Source: an uncultured Mycoplasmatota bacterium
GTDB taxonomy: Bacteria; Bacillota_I; Bacilli_A; RF39; UBA660
DNA length: 64,000 nucleotides
Assembly: GCA_900544625.1 (NCBI GenBank)
Contig: UQVR01000001.1
Location: forward strand, 48,842-112,841
Direction of reading: 5' to 3'
The position numbers and the translations under genes are program-made. Numbering within the stretch: position 1 is the first letter of the stretch; the number at the start of each line of letters is the position of its first letter. Of this stretch, positions 41,501 to 50,102 are shown one piece after another. The notes beneath the pieces are model-generated. The model saw only the letters and a list, made by a program, of their open reading frames with translations, was not told where the DNA came from and did no database searches.

Positions 41501-42920
41501 GTATAAAGCAGTAATTGGTCTTGAAATGCATTGTGAAATGAATTGTAATACCAAAGTATTTTCAAGTGCTAAAAATGATTTTAGTGAAATACCGAATATA
41601 AATGTTAGACCTGTTGATATGGGATTTCCTGGAACTCTTCCTACGGTAAATAAAGAAGCTATTAAAAAAGCCATAATGGCTGCTTTAATACTTAATTGTA
41701 AGATACCTGAATATATGTATTTTGATCGAAAGAATTATTATTATCCAGATTTACCTAAAGGATATCAAATTACCCAAATGCATAATCCAGTCGGTGTTAA
41801 TGGAAAAATAAAAATAGATTTTAATGGAACAACCAAAGAAATCCTTATTCATGATATTCATCTTGAAGAAGATTCTGCTTCGATGGATCATTTTACAGAT
41901 GTATCTTTAATTAACTATAATAGAGCAGGTGTTCCTTTGCTTGAACTTGTTACTGAGCCTTGTATAGAATCACCTGAAGAAGCAGTTGCTTTTTTGGAAG
42001 AGATGAGAAGGATATATCAATATGCTGATATATCTGAGGCTGATACTAAAAAAGGTCAAATAAGATGCGATGTAAATGTTTCTATAATGGATGTAGATTC
42101 TAAAGAGTTAGGTACTAAAGTTGAAGTTAAAAATGTTAATTCATTTGGTAATGTTTATGAAACTATTAAGTATGAAATTGAAAGACAAAGTAAATTAAAA
42201 GATGAAGGAAGATATGATGAAGTAGTACAAGAAACTAGAAGATGGGATGAAGAAAGTGGCACTACAAAAAGAATGCGTACTAAAGCTGATGCAATAGACT
42301 ATAAATATTTTGTTGAACCTAATATTCCTAAATATAAAATAGATCAAAGTTGGATTGAAGAAATAGAAAAATGTATTCCAATTCTTCCCAATGAAAGAAA
42401 GATTAAATATATAAATGAGTATGGATTAAGTGAATATGACGCTAATATAATTATTAAAACTAAGGAATATGCTGATTATTTTGAAGTATGTGTAAGTTTA
42501 GGAATGGATAAAAAAATTGCTGCTAATTATTTAATTGTAAATATAATTGCATACTTAAATAAAGAAGCTGTTAGTTTAAATGAATTTTACTTAAAACCTA
42601 AGTTATTAAATCAAATTATTACTGAGTTAGAAAATGGAAATATTTCTTCTAAACAAGCTAAAGAAATATTTAATAAGTCTTTAGATGAACAAAAAGAACC
42701 TAAAAACTTTATTAGTAAAGATAATGTTCAATTATCTGATAGTAATGAACTTGAAAGTATTATAGATAATATATTAAATAATAATACAAGTCAAGTTGAA
42801 GCATATAAAAATGGAAAAACCAATCTTTTTGATTACTTTGTTGGTCAAGTAATGAAAGAAACAAAAGGTAAAGCTAATCCAAACTTAACTAAAGAAATAT
42901 TAAAAGACAAGCTAGGTTAA
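41493..42920 (+). CDS. gatB: Asp/Glu-tRNA amidotransferase subunit B
   Basis: Kinase/transamidase subunit that phosphorylates and amidates mischarged Glu-tRNA(Gln). 475 residues from ATG 41493, which has GGTGATA upstream; the frame extends 9 nt further up without a better signal. Family words: AVIGLEMHCEMN, PVDMGFPGTLP, RKNYYYPDLPKGYQI, EEDSASMDH, YNRAGVPLLELVTEP, CDVNVSI, and a complete YqeY-like tail (LFDYFVGQVMKETKGKANP). A terminator overlaps its stop. Confidence 0.97.
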   Translation: MNKYKAVIGLEMHCEMNCNTKVFSSAKNDFSEIPNINVRPVDMGFPGTLPTVNKEAIKKAIMAALILNCKIPEYMYFDRKNYYYPDLPKGYQITQMHNPVGVNGKIKIDFNGTTKEILIHDIHLEEDSASMDHFTDVSLINYNRAGVPLLELVTEPCIESPEEAVAFLEEMRRIYQYADISEADTKKGQIRCDVNVSIMDVDSKELGTKVEVKNVNSFGNVYETIKYEIERQSKLKDEGRYDEVVQETRRWDEESGTTKRMRTKADAIDYKYFVEPNIPKYKIDQSWIEEIEKCIPILPNERKIKYINEYGLSEYDANIIIKTKEYADYFEVCVSLGMDKKIAANYLIVNIIAYLNKEAVSLNEFYLKPKLLNQIITELENGNISSKQAKEIFNKSLDEQKEPKNFISKDNVQLSDSNELESIIDNILNNNTSQVEAYKNGKTNLFDYFVGQVMKETKGKANPNLTKEILKDKLG

Positions 42921-42935
42921 TTGCTTGTCTTATTT
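42906..42935 (+). terminator. Terminator after gatB
   Basis: GACAAGC (42906-42912) / GCTTGTC (42923-42929), then TTATTTT; overlaps the gatB stop codon. Confidence 0.65.
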
Positions 42936-43094
42936 TGATTCTATATGTTTTTTCGATTTTGATATTAATTGTGAATTGAAGAATGATGATAGTGTATAGT
43001 AGAAGTAGTTACTATAATAAATAAAATGTTTATATTGAAACAATTAAATTTATATTTAAAAATTGCTTATTATTATGTAAATGATAAAAAATCT

Positions 43095-43122
43095 TTTACT
43101 TTTTTCTTTATCGTGATATAAT
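43095..43122 (+). promoter_or_regulatory. Promoter of the HerA-like gene
   Basis: TTTACT 43095-43100, 16-nt spacer, extended TGaTATAAT (hexamer 43117-43122). Confidence 0.65.
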
Positions 43123-43150
43123 TTTAATATACTAAAGGGATGTGTGATAT

Positions 43151-44932
43151 ATGTTTGGGAAAATTATATATATTGGAGAGTCTGAAGCTCACGTTGAAAA
43201 TTTAATTAAAGATGCTAATACAGCAGATTTAATGAATGTAAATGTTGTATTTGAAGATAATAATCAAAGAATACTTGGTGAAGTTCAAGAGTTAAATAGT
43301 GATATTATAAAAATAAGATTTCTTGGAGAATATATAAATGGAAAATATATAAATGGGGTCTTAAGAAAACCACTGTTATCATCTAAGATTAGAATGATTA
43401 CTAAAGATGAATTAACAGAATTAGTTGGAACATATAATGCAAGCAGTTTTATTCTTGGGGAAAGTGCTATATATAAAGGATTTAATATACATCCAAGTAT
43501 TAATAGTTTATTTTCTAATCATCTAGCTATATTTGGTAATAGTGGATCAGGAAAATCGTGTGGAGTGGCTAGAATTGTCCAAAATTTATTTTCATCAATA
43601 TATCAAGTGCAATATAATGCTAATATCTTTATATTTGATGCATTCGGAGAATATAAAAATGCCTTTGGTAAACTAAATGAAATAAATAGTAATTATTCTT
43701 ATAAATTTATTACAAGTAATCCTCATGAAGAAAGTGATAAATTACTTAAAATACCAGTTAGTTTATTAACTTTGGATGATATGGCATTATTACTTCAAGC
43801 AAGTAATCATGCACAATTACCAATTATAGAAAATACTATTAAACTAGCAAAAATATTTTCTACGAATACTGATGAAGCAAATGATTATAAGAATCATTTA
43901 ATTGCTAAAGCCTTACTTGCTGTATTATTTAGTAATGAAACTATATCAAGTAAAAAAAATGAAATATTTACTATTATAGAAGTATGTAATACTAAAGAGT
44001 TTAATTTTGATACAGTTATTCCTGGTCTAGGTTATACTAGAACTTTTAGTGAATGCTTTGAAATCGATTCAAATGGTAATTTTGGTGAATCAGTTTTAAT
44101 TACTAATTATATATTAAGTAAAATAAATGATAATTTAGATAGTATTAAGGCTCCGGAGAATGCCAGTTATTCATTAAAAGATTTTGCTAAAGCAATGGAA
44201 TTTACTTTAATTAGTGAAGGCTTTTTACATAATCAAAATCTACATGATGATGCAGTTATTTTAAGAGTTAGACTTAATACAATCATTAATAGTAAACTAG
44301 GGGAGTATTTTTCTAGTGAATATATGCCTGTGGAAGATTATATTAAATCATTAATTGATAATGATGGAAAGAAAGCTCAAATTATAAATATTAACTTAGA
44401 AGATGTAGATGATATATATGCAAAGGTATTTGTTAAAATTTTTTCAAGAATTATATTTGACTTTGCAAAAGGTAGTGCTAAAAGAGCCTCAATGCCATTT
44501 CATTTATTCTTAGAAGAAGCTCATAGATATATTCAAAAAGATAATGATACATTCTTACTTGGATATAATATATTTGATAGAATAGCTAAAGAAGGAAGAA
44601 AATATGGGGTTATGCTTGATATTATTAGCCAAAGACCTGTTGAAATAAGTGATACTGTTATAGCACAATGTAATAACTTTTTAATATTTAAAATGACTCA
44701 TCCTTTGGATATTAAATATATTGGAGAAATGCTTCCAAATATTAGTCAAGATATACTGGATAAACAAAAAGTATTACAACCAGGTACTTGTGTATGTTTT
44801 GGAGGAGCATTTAAAATACCTATGATTGTTAAGATGCAAATGCCTAATCCAATGCCTTATAGTAGCAATTGTGATGTATCTAATTGTTGGAAGATGGAAA
44901 TACCAGAAGGAAATGTTGAAGAATTTATTTAA
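43151..44932 (+). CDS. HerA/FtsK-type DNA-translocating ATPase
   Basis: 593 residues of the HerA (DUF87) family: an N-terminal beta-rich HAS-barrel-like region (residues 1-100), Walker A GNSGSGKS near residue 128, FIFDAFGEY after it, Walker B HLFLEEAHRY near residue 452, and the sensor-like IISQRPVEI, with C-terminal FGGAFKIP. HerA forms hexameric DNA pumps, acting with NurA in archaea and with various effectors in bacterial defence. No NurA, SIR2 or nuclease gene is adjacent; it has its own promoter and terminator. AAAGGGA precedes the ATG. Role here unknown. Confidence 0.85.
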   Translation: MFGKIIYIGESEAHVENLIKDANTADLMNVNVVFEDNNQRILGEVQELNSDIIKIRFLGEYINGKYINGVLRKPLLSSKIRMITKDELTELVGTYNASSFILGESAIYKGFNIHPSINSLFSNHLAIFGNSGSGKSCGVARIVQNLFSSIYQVQYNANIFIFDAFGEYKNAFGKLNEINSNYSYKFITSNPHEESDKLLKIPVSLLTLDDMALLLQASNHAQLPIIENTIKLAKIFSTNTDEANDYKNHLIAKALLAVLFSNETISSKKNEIFTIIEVCNTKEFNFDTVIPGLGYTRTFSECFEIDSNGNFGESVLITNYILSKINDNLDSIKAPENASYSLKDFAKAMEFTLISEGFLHNQNLHDDAVILRVRLNTIINSKLGEYFSSEYMPVEDYIKSLIDNDGKKAQIININLEDVDDIYAKVFVKIFSRIIFDFAKGSAKRASMPFHLFLEEAHRYIQKDNDTFLLGYNIFDRIAKEGRKYGVMLDIISQRPVEISDTVIAQCNNFLIFKMTHPLDIKYIGEMLPNISQDILDKQKVLQPGTCVCFGGAFKIPMIVKMQMPNPMPYSSNCDVSNCWKMEIPEGNVEEFI

Positions 44933-44943
44933 TATAATATAGT

Positions 44944-44969
44944 AAGAAGTATTTAAAATGATACTTCTT
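44944..44969 (+). terminator. Terminator after the HerA-like gene
   Basis: AAGAAGTAT (44944-44952) / ATACTTCTT (44961-44969), followed by ATTTGTTT. Confidence 0.7.
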
Positions 44970-45004
44970 ATTTGTTTATTACTGTGGCTTTATGATAGTG
45001 AAAT

Positions 45005-45033
45005 TTGCATTTTTAATGAAAATGTGCTATAAT
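45005..45033 (+). promoter_or_regulatory. Promoter of the glucosaminidase gene
   Basis: TTGCAT 45005-45010, 17-nt spacer, extended TGcTATAAT (hexamer 45028-45033). Confidence 0.75.
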
Positions 45034-45067
45034 TAATATGTACTGTTAAAGGAGAGTATTTAAAATT

Positions 45068-45865
45068 ATGATAAATTATATAAAAACCAATAAGAATAAA
45101 ATCTTTATTATTATTGGGGTGTTAGTTGGAGTAATAATATTATTACAACCAAGTGGCACAATACATCAAGAGGTTGAAAACAATGTAGAAAATGGTGTTC
45201 CCCTGGAGAACTTAAATAAATTATCTTATGAAGATCAAATTAGTATGACGCTAAAAGAAAAGAAAGATTCTATTAAGTTTTTAGCAGAAACTTTCCAAAT
45301 TGATGAAAAAGTTTTAATTAATATGTTAAAAGATAATTATGAAAAGTTTGGTTTTAATAAAAATACTAATGATTTTGATAAAATTGTAATTGATTATTTG
45401 TTTGAGTTAGAAACTAGAGATAAGACATTATTTAATAATGTAAGAACACATGGTAATAAAGATAAAGATTATATTGTAAAATTAGTTAAATATTTTAGTA
45501 GTATTTATGCAAATGTAGAATTTACAATTGCTGCTGGTATTGCTAATGTTGAATCTGGTTATACTTCAAAATATATGTTAAATAAAAACAATATATTTGG
45601 TGGTATGTATAATGGTAATTTAATAGGTTATAAAAATATTGAATATGGTACACTTCAATATATAAAACTATTAAGTGAAGGTTATTTTGGAAAAGGTCTT
45701 ACAACAGTGGAAGATATAGGAAGAATTTATAATCCAATGTTTAACGAATCTGGTGTAAAAATAGCTAAGCCAACTTGGGTTTATAATGTTAAATTATCAA
45801 TGGAAAATTTTAGTGATATTGAAGATGTTGACACAACTATACTAAATAATTTAAAAAATAGTTAG
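45068..45865 (+). CDS. Membrane-anchored glucosaminidase-type peptidoglycan hydrolase
   Basis: 265 residues. One hydrophobic anchor at about 12-29 with a basic N-terminus places the rest outside the cell. The C-terminal ~120 residues carry the lysozyme-like glucosaminidase pattern: FTIAAGIANVESGYTSKYM with a probable catalytic Glu in NVESG, NNIFGGMYNG, YGTLQYIKLLSEGYF, IYNPM. It probably trims cell-wall glycan strands. AAAGGAGAG precedes the ATG. Monocistronic by promoter and position. Confidence 0.75.
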   Translation: MINYIKTNKNKIFIIIGVLVGVIILLQPSGTIHQEVENNVENGVPLENLNKLSYEDQISMTLKEKKDSIKFLAETFQIDEKVLINMLKDNYEKFGFNKNTNDFDKIVIDYLFELETRDKTLFNNVRTHGNKDKDYIVKLVKYFSSIYANVEFTIAAGIANVESGYTSKYMLNKNNIFGGMYNGNLIGYKNIEYGTLQYIKLLSEGYFGKGLTTVEDIGRIYNPMFNESGVKIAKPTWVYNVKLSMENFSDIEDVDTTILNNLKNS

Positions 45866-45871
45866 TATGAC

Positions 45872-45900
45872 TTGTTTTAAAAAAAATATTTTGATATAAT
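45872..45900 (+). promoter_or_regulatory. Promoter of 6S RNA
   Basis: TTGTTT 45872-45877, 17-nt spacer, extended TGaTATAAT (hexamer 45895-45900); predicted start near 45907. Confidence 0.75.
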
Positions 45901-45906
45901 TAAGAT

Positions 45907-46057
45907 ACCTAAAGGGTAAATGTCTATGTCAATATAAAACCGACTAGATAGATAATAAGGGAATCTAATTGAATTATGGTGTAGAAGACTTAACCATTAA
46001 GTGAGTAAGGATCCTAAAGTAATTCATGTGGTGCCCACCTCGCGAGAGCGGGTTTTT
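45907..46057 (+). ncRNA. ssrS: 6S RNA (candidate)
   Basis: A ~150-nt non-coding unit with its own SigA promoter and an intrinsic terminator (CCC 46034-46036 through GGG 46050-46052, then five T), no ORF, and an internal hairpin CTTAA-CCA-TTAAG near 45990. Size, autonomous promoter and position directly upstream of tcdA, with rarA nearby, match Bacillus 6S-1 RNA (bsrA), which lies between aspS and yrvM(tcdA)-yrvN(rarA). The long closing stem with central bubble could not be folded convincingly by eye, so the call rests mostly on synteny and unit structure. Confidence 0.65.
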
Positions 46058-46098
46058 ATCAATGCATGGCGCCTTTGGGTTTTCTTTTGGAGGAAATT

Positions 46099-46767
46099 AT
46101 GTTTGATAGACTAGAATTGCTTATTGGTAAAGAAAATATTGAGAAAATAAGTAAAATAAATGTTTTAATTGTAGGGATCGGTGGAGTAGGTGGAACTGCT
46201 TTAGAAGCCTTAGTAAGAAGTGGAGTAAAAAATATTACAATAATAGATAAAGATGTATTTAGTGAAAGTAATTTAAATAGACAGATTCTTTCTACAAGAG
46301 ATTCTATTGGTTTATATAAAGTAGATGTTGGGATAAATAGATGTAAAAGTATTAATCCCGATGTAAATATTACAGGTTTAAAAATTAATTTAGATGAAAA
46401 AAATGTTAATGAATTAGAGTATTTTGATTATATTATAGATGCTTGCGATGATATTAATGCTAAACTTGCTTTGATGCAATATGCAAATAAAAATAATATT
46501 AACTTAATTAGTTCTATGGGAACAGGTAAGAGACTTAATCCAAGTAATGTTATAATTACAAGACTTGATAAAACAAGCAATGATCCTTTAGCTAAAAAAA
46601 TGAGATATGAAGCAAGAAAAAGAGGACTAAAATTAAATATTCCAGTGGTTTGTTCTAAAGAGGAACCTATAAATAATGATCGTATTATTGCGTCTAGTAT
46701 TTTTGTTCCTTCAACAGCAGGTTTAATGCTTGCTTATTATATAATAGAAAAAGTAATCAATGACTGA
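46099..46767 (+). CDS. tcdA: tRNA threonylcarbamoyladenosine dehydratase
   Basis: E1/ThiF-fold ATP-dependent enzyme that cyclises t6A37 to ct6A in tRNA. 222 residues: nucleotide-binding GIGGVGGTALEALVRSG, IIDKDVFSESNLNRQI, DACDDINAK, and the C-terminal VPSTAGLMLAYYI. TTGGAGGAA fixes ATG 46099; the frame extends 33 nt upstream without a ribosome binding site. It follows the 6S RNA unit as in Bacillus. Confidence 0.9.
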   Translation: MFDRLELLIGKENIEKISKINVLIVGIGGVGGTALEALVRSGVKNITIIDKDVFSESNLNRQILSTRDSIGLYKVDVGINRCKSINPDVNITGLKINLDEKNVNELEYFDYIIDACDDINAKLALMQYANKNNINLISSMGTGKRLNPSNVIITRLDKTSNDPLAKKMRYEARKRGLKLNIPVVCSKEEPINNDRIIASSIFVPSTAGLMLAYYIIEKVIND

Positions 46768-46777
46768 TTACTTTTTT
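46750..46777 (+). terminator. Bidirectional terminator of tcdA and gpsA
   Basis: AAAGTAATCA (46750-46759) / TGATTACTTT (46765-46774) overlapping both stop regions of the convergent genes. Confidence 0.8.
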
Positions 46778-47745
46778 GTTATTAAAAATGTTGCTAGAGT
46801 ATTAGGATCTTCACCATTATATATGATATTGTATATAGTGGTAATCAACTCTATTTCAATACCTTTTTTGTTTAACATTTTATATATTATATCTAAAGTG
46901 TTATAACCTTCCACAGTATTATTAGCTAAATATTCATTTATTTCTTTTTGGTTTTTAGTTTTACCTACGATATATCCAAAACTAAAATTTCTGCTTTTAG
47001 TACTTGTACATGTAAGCATTAAATCGCCAACGCCTGCAAAGGATAAAATGGTCTTAGGTTTTCCACCAAATATTTTTATGATATCTTTTATATCATGTAA
47101 AGATTCATTAATTAAAAAACTTTGAGTGGAATTACTATATCCTAGGCCACTTAATATTCCTGATGCTATTGCTATAACATTTTTTATAGCTCCACACATT
47201 TGAATACCAATTATATCTTTTGATGGTCTTAGTTTTAACGTATCATTAGCTAAAGATTCTAATACATAATCTTTAGCCTTTTTTGTTTTTGATGCTAATG
47301 CTAGAGCAACAGGTTCATTATTTAATATGTCAACTGCGAATGTTGGACCAGAAATAACTGCAACATTATTAGTTTTTAAAGTTTTACTTACAATATTTGA
47401 TAATAACTCTTCCTTTGATTCTTCAATTCCTTTTGATGCTATACATATAGGAATATTATTTTTGTAATAATCTTTCATTTTTTTTGTAACTAAATCGACG
47501 TATTTACTAGCTGTTATTATATAAATTAGATCTGTATTACCTAATACTTCTTCCATACTAGTACTTACTTTTATATTTTTAGGGATACTTGTATCAAAAA
47601 CGGACTTTATATTTTTAGTTTTTTTGTATTCTTCATAATTTTTTTCATTTTCTGTCCATATAACTATTTTATTTTCACTCTTTTTGGCTAACATTTTGCT
47701 TATTGCAAGGCTGTAAACGCCAAGTCCTATAACACTTATTTTCAT
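46768..47745 (-). CDS. gpsA: Glycerol-3-phosphate dehydrogenase [NAD(P)+]
   Basis: Makes sn-glycerol-3-phosphate for membrane lipids. 325 residues: N-terminal Rossmann GLGVYSLAIS (the third Gly of the usual GxGxxG is Ser), ASKGIE, SGPTFAVDI, the catalytic-Lys region MCGAIKNVIAIASGI, AGVGDLMLTCTS and SRNFSFG. Its ATG overlaps the rarA stop by 4 nt, so it is coupled to rarA. Confidence 0.93.
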   Translation of the reverse strand: MKISVIGLGVYSLAISKMLAKKSENKIVIWTENEKNYEEYKKTKNIKSVFDTSIPKNIKVSTSMEEVLGNTDLIYIITASKYVDLVTKKMKDYYKNNIPICIASKGIEESKEELLSNIVSKTLKTNNVAVISGPTFAVDILNNEPVALALASKTKKAKDYVLESLANDTLKLRPSKDIIGIQMCGAIKNVIAIASGILSGLGYSNSTQSFLINESLHDIKDIIKIFGGKPKTILSFAGVGDLMLTCTSTKSRNFSFGYIVGKTKNQKEINEYLANNTVEGYNTLDIIYKMLNKKGIEIELITTIYNIIYNGEDPNTLATFLITKK

Positions 47746-48938
47746 TTTTCACTCCTCATTTCTTCATGTAATTTATTTAAACTTTTTTCTACTTTATTAT
47801 CTTTTGGAATATAATATTTCTTGCCAATTAGGTTCTTAGGCATATAATTTTGTTTTACCCAGTCATTTGGATAATTATGCGGATATAAATAATCGGGGCT
47901 AGTGGTTTTAATATTATCCGGAACATTACCTGTATTTCCTCTTCTTATATCATTTATAGCAGCATCTAATGCTAAATGTGAGCTATTACTTTTGGGTGAT
48001 AGTGCCATTTCTACAACTATCTGGCCTAAAGGTATTCTTGCCTCAGGTAATCCCACTAGTTCTGATGCTTGGATCGCTGCCATTACTCTTGGACCAATTC
48101 CAGGATTAGCCATACCAATATCTTCATATGCAATAACACTTAATCTGCGATAAATGCTATCTAAATCTTCTGCTTCAATTAACCTAGCTAAATAGTGTAA
48201 AGAAGCATCAACATCACTTCCGCGAATTGACTTTTGAAGGGCACTTAATACATCATAATGTCCATCACCATCTTTATCATGAAAAAAGACTGGTTTACTA
48301 TTTATTTTCTTTATTACTTCAATATTAATTTTTTTGTCACTAGAATAATATGCCACTTCAAGTAAATTTAAAGCAAAACGCATGTCGCCACTAGAAAGGG
48401 TAGCAATATAATCTAGAGTTTCTTCATTTATCTTAATATCTTTAAAATCTTCTAGTGCTTTTTTTAATCCTTTTACTATATCATCTTTGGTTAATTCATG
48501 TAGTTCGAATATTTGGCATCTACTTCGTATGGCAGGATTAATTTTGTGATATGGGTTAGATGTAGTAAGCCCAATAAGGATTATCGTACCATTTTCAATA
48601 TATGGTAATAATAAATCTTGTTTATCTTTATTCATTCTATGGATTTCATCAATTATTAAAACCATATCTCCATACATTTTAGCCTCTGCGATAGCACAAT
48701 CAAAATCACTTTTATTGTTTACTGTGGCATTTAAAAACTTATAATGAATATTAAGTTCATTAACTAAAGCATTGGCTATACTTGTCTTACCAATACCTGG
48801 CTTTCCATAAAAAATCATTGAAAAAATTTTCTTGTTTTTTACAAGATTAGAAAGAATTTTGCCTTTACCAATAAGATGGTCTTGGCCAATAATGTCATCT
48901 ATTTTTTTAGGTCTTAATTTATCTGCTAAAATTTCCAT
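47742..48938 (-). CDS. rarA: Replication-associated recombination protein A
   Basis: AAA+ ATPase acting at stalled replication forks (MgsA/RarA, related to clamp loaders). 398 residues: Walker A YGKPGIGKTS (residues 44-53), Walker B LIIDEIHRM, sensor 1 LIGLTTSNP, arginine finger region NPAIRSRCQIF, and the C-terminal RGSDVDASLHYLARLIEAED tetramerisation block. An extended -10 lies only about 15 nt upstream of the ATG and no strong Shine-Dalgarno is visible. Gene order tcdA - gpsA - rarA is convergent here. Confidence 0.95.
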   Translation of the reverse strand: MEILADKLRPKKIDDIIGQDHLIGKGKILSNLVKNKKIFSMIFYGKPGIGKTSIANALVNELNIHYKFLNATVNNKSDFDCAIAEAKMYGDMVLIIDEIHRMNKDKQDLLLPYIENGTIILIGLTTSNPYHKINPAIRSRCQIFELHELTKDDIVKGLKKALEDFKDIKINEETLDYIATLSSGDMRFALNLLEVAYYSSDKKINIEVIKKINSKPVFFHDKDGDGHYDVLSALQKSIRGSDVDASLHYLARLIEAEDLDSIYRRLSVIAYEDIGMANPGIGPRVMAAIQASELVGLPEARIPLGQIVVEMALSPKSNSSHLALDAAINDIRRGNTGNVPDNIKTTSPDYLYPHNYPNDWVKQNYMPKNLIGKKYYIPKDNKVEKSLNKLHEEMRSEK

Positions 48939-48953
48939 AATATCACATGTTTA

Positions 48954-48962
48954 ATTATAGCA
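48954..48962 (-). promoter_or_regulatory. Extended -10 of rarA
   Basis: TGcTATAAT on the minus strand; the predicted transcript has a leader of about 9 nt. Confidence 0.55.
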
Positions 48963-49008
48963 CATTTTAAGAAAATTTGGTACAATAAATATAGTTAGGT
49001 GGTTGTTT

Positions 49009-49899
49009 ATGAGAAATATTATTGATACTATTAAAGATCCAGATATAATTGATTATTTAGAATACTTAAAGTATGAAAGAAGAGTATCTTTAAATACGAT
49101 TGATTCTTATGGAGAAAACTTACTTCTTTTAAGTAATAGTGTAAATAAAAATTTAATTAAACTAAAGAAAAATGATATAAAAAAGTTTTTAGATGATATA
49201 GATTCTACCCCAAGAACAAAAGCTCATTATTTAACAGTATTTAATTCCTTTTATAAGTATTTGGTATTTATGGATAAAATAGAAAATAATCCCTGTGATG
49301 GAATAAAAGCTCCGAAGTTAGAAAAAAAGTTGCCAAATTATTTAACAAGTGAAGAAATAGATAAATTATTTAATATTAGACTTACTAAACCAATTGATTA
49401 TAGAAATAAGGCAATGTTAGAAATAATTTACGCAACTGGAGCTAGAATTAGTGAAATAACTTCACTTGAATTAAATCAAATCAATTTTGAAGAATGTATA
49501 ATTAGAGTTACAGGTAAAGGAAAAAAAGATAGAATTATTCCTATCGGAAATACTGCTTTAGAAGCATTAAAGCTATATGTTTATAATTATAGAGCATTTT
49601 TGGTAAAAAATGTTACTTGTAATTACGTCTTTTTAAATAAAAATGGGACAAAAATAAGTAGACAAGGTTTCTTTAAGATATTAAAAGATTTAGCTAATAA
49701 ATCCGGTATAAATAAAGAAATAAGTCCTCATACACTAAGACATTCATTTGCTACAAATCTACTTAATAATGGAGCTGATTTAAGAGTCATTCAAGAACTT
49801 TTAGGCCACGAGAATTTAGAAACTACGGAAATATATTCTCATTTACAAAATAAAAAAATAGAGGAAGATTATAGTAATCATCCTCATGCGCATATCTAA
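49009..49899 (+). CDS. xerD: Tyrosine recombinase XerC/XerD
   Basis: 296-residue site-specific recombinase, the length and layout of chromosome-dimer-resolving Xer proteins. Catalytic set complete: Arg146 in TGARIS, Lys near 170-172 in GKGKKDR, His241 and Arg244 in PHTLRHS, His267 in LGHEN, Tyr276 in TEIYSH. N-terminal SAM-like core-binding domain (YLEYLKYERRVSLNTIDSY). ATG 49009 has AGGTGG upstream; TTG 49003 in the same frame is less likely. An extended -10 TGgTACAAT is at 48978-48986. XerC versus XerD cannot be separated safely here; no adjacent phage genes. Confidence 0.85.
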   Translation: MRNIIDTIKDPDIIDYLEYLKYERRVSLNTIDSYGENLLLLSNSVNKNLIKLKKNDIKKFLDDIDSTPRTKAHYLTVFNSFYKYLVFMDKIENNPCDGIKAPKLEKKLPNYLTSEEIDKLFNIRLTKPIDYRNKAMLEIIYATGARISEITSLELNQINFEECIIRVTGKGKKDRIIPIGNTALEALKLYVYNYRAFLVKNVTCNYVFLNKNGTKISRQGFFKILKDLANKSGINKEISPHTLRHSFATNLLNNGADLRVIQELLGHENLETTEIYSHLQNKKIEEDYSNHPHAHI

Positions 49900-49902
49900 A
49901 AA

Positions 49903-50019
49903 CTATCTGCAGTTTTCATTACGAGCTTCATTACGTGCATTTGATCTTGCACTGGCTTTACTAGAACTTCTAGCTGTTTTTTTAGCCTTGTTTCTAGCGT
50001 TTTCTTTATTCTTGCTCAT
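49903..50019 (-). CDS. 38-aa basic Ser/Asn/Ala-rich protein
   Basis: ATG at 50017-50019 behind a GGGAGG ribosome binding site; stop TAG at 49903-49905. It starts MSKNKENARNKAKKTARS and continues with RSNARNEARNENC. Twelve Lys/Arg in 38 residues and no hydrophobic stretch suggest a disordered, nucleic-acid-binding peptide. No family recognised. It ends 3 nt from the convergent xerD stop. A 67-codon frame on the opposite strand is a shadow. Confidence 0.65.
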   Translation of the reverse strand: MSKNKENARNKAKKTARSSSKASARSNARNEARNENCR

Positions 50020-50102
50020 GTATATATACCTCCCACTATTATTATGGAACAAATATTATTTTTTAATCATATATTTTATGGTAAATTAAGGAAGTGATTT
50101 AA

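Noticed and set aside
43151..45865. HerA plus glucosaminidase as a prophage or defence operon
   Set aside because: Each gene has its own promoter, a terminator separates them, and no phage structural, integrase or nuclease genes are adjacent.
45907..46057. T-box leader before tcdA
   Set aside because: GTGGTGCC near 46028 loosely recalls the T-box core, but the downstream sequence pairs locally as a terminator and no specifier loop or antiterminator is visible; 6S RNA fits better.
49009..49899. Integrase of an integrative element
   Set aside because: Length and motifs are those of housekeeping Xer recombinases; no attachment-site repeats, tRNA or cargo genes are nearby.
49886..50089. 67-codon plus-strand hydrophobic frame after xerD
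   Set aside because: Antisense to the better supported 38-aa minus-strand gene and without a ribosome binding site.
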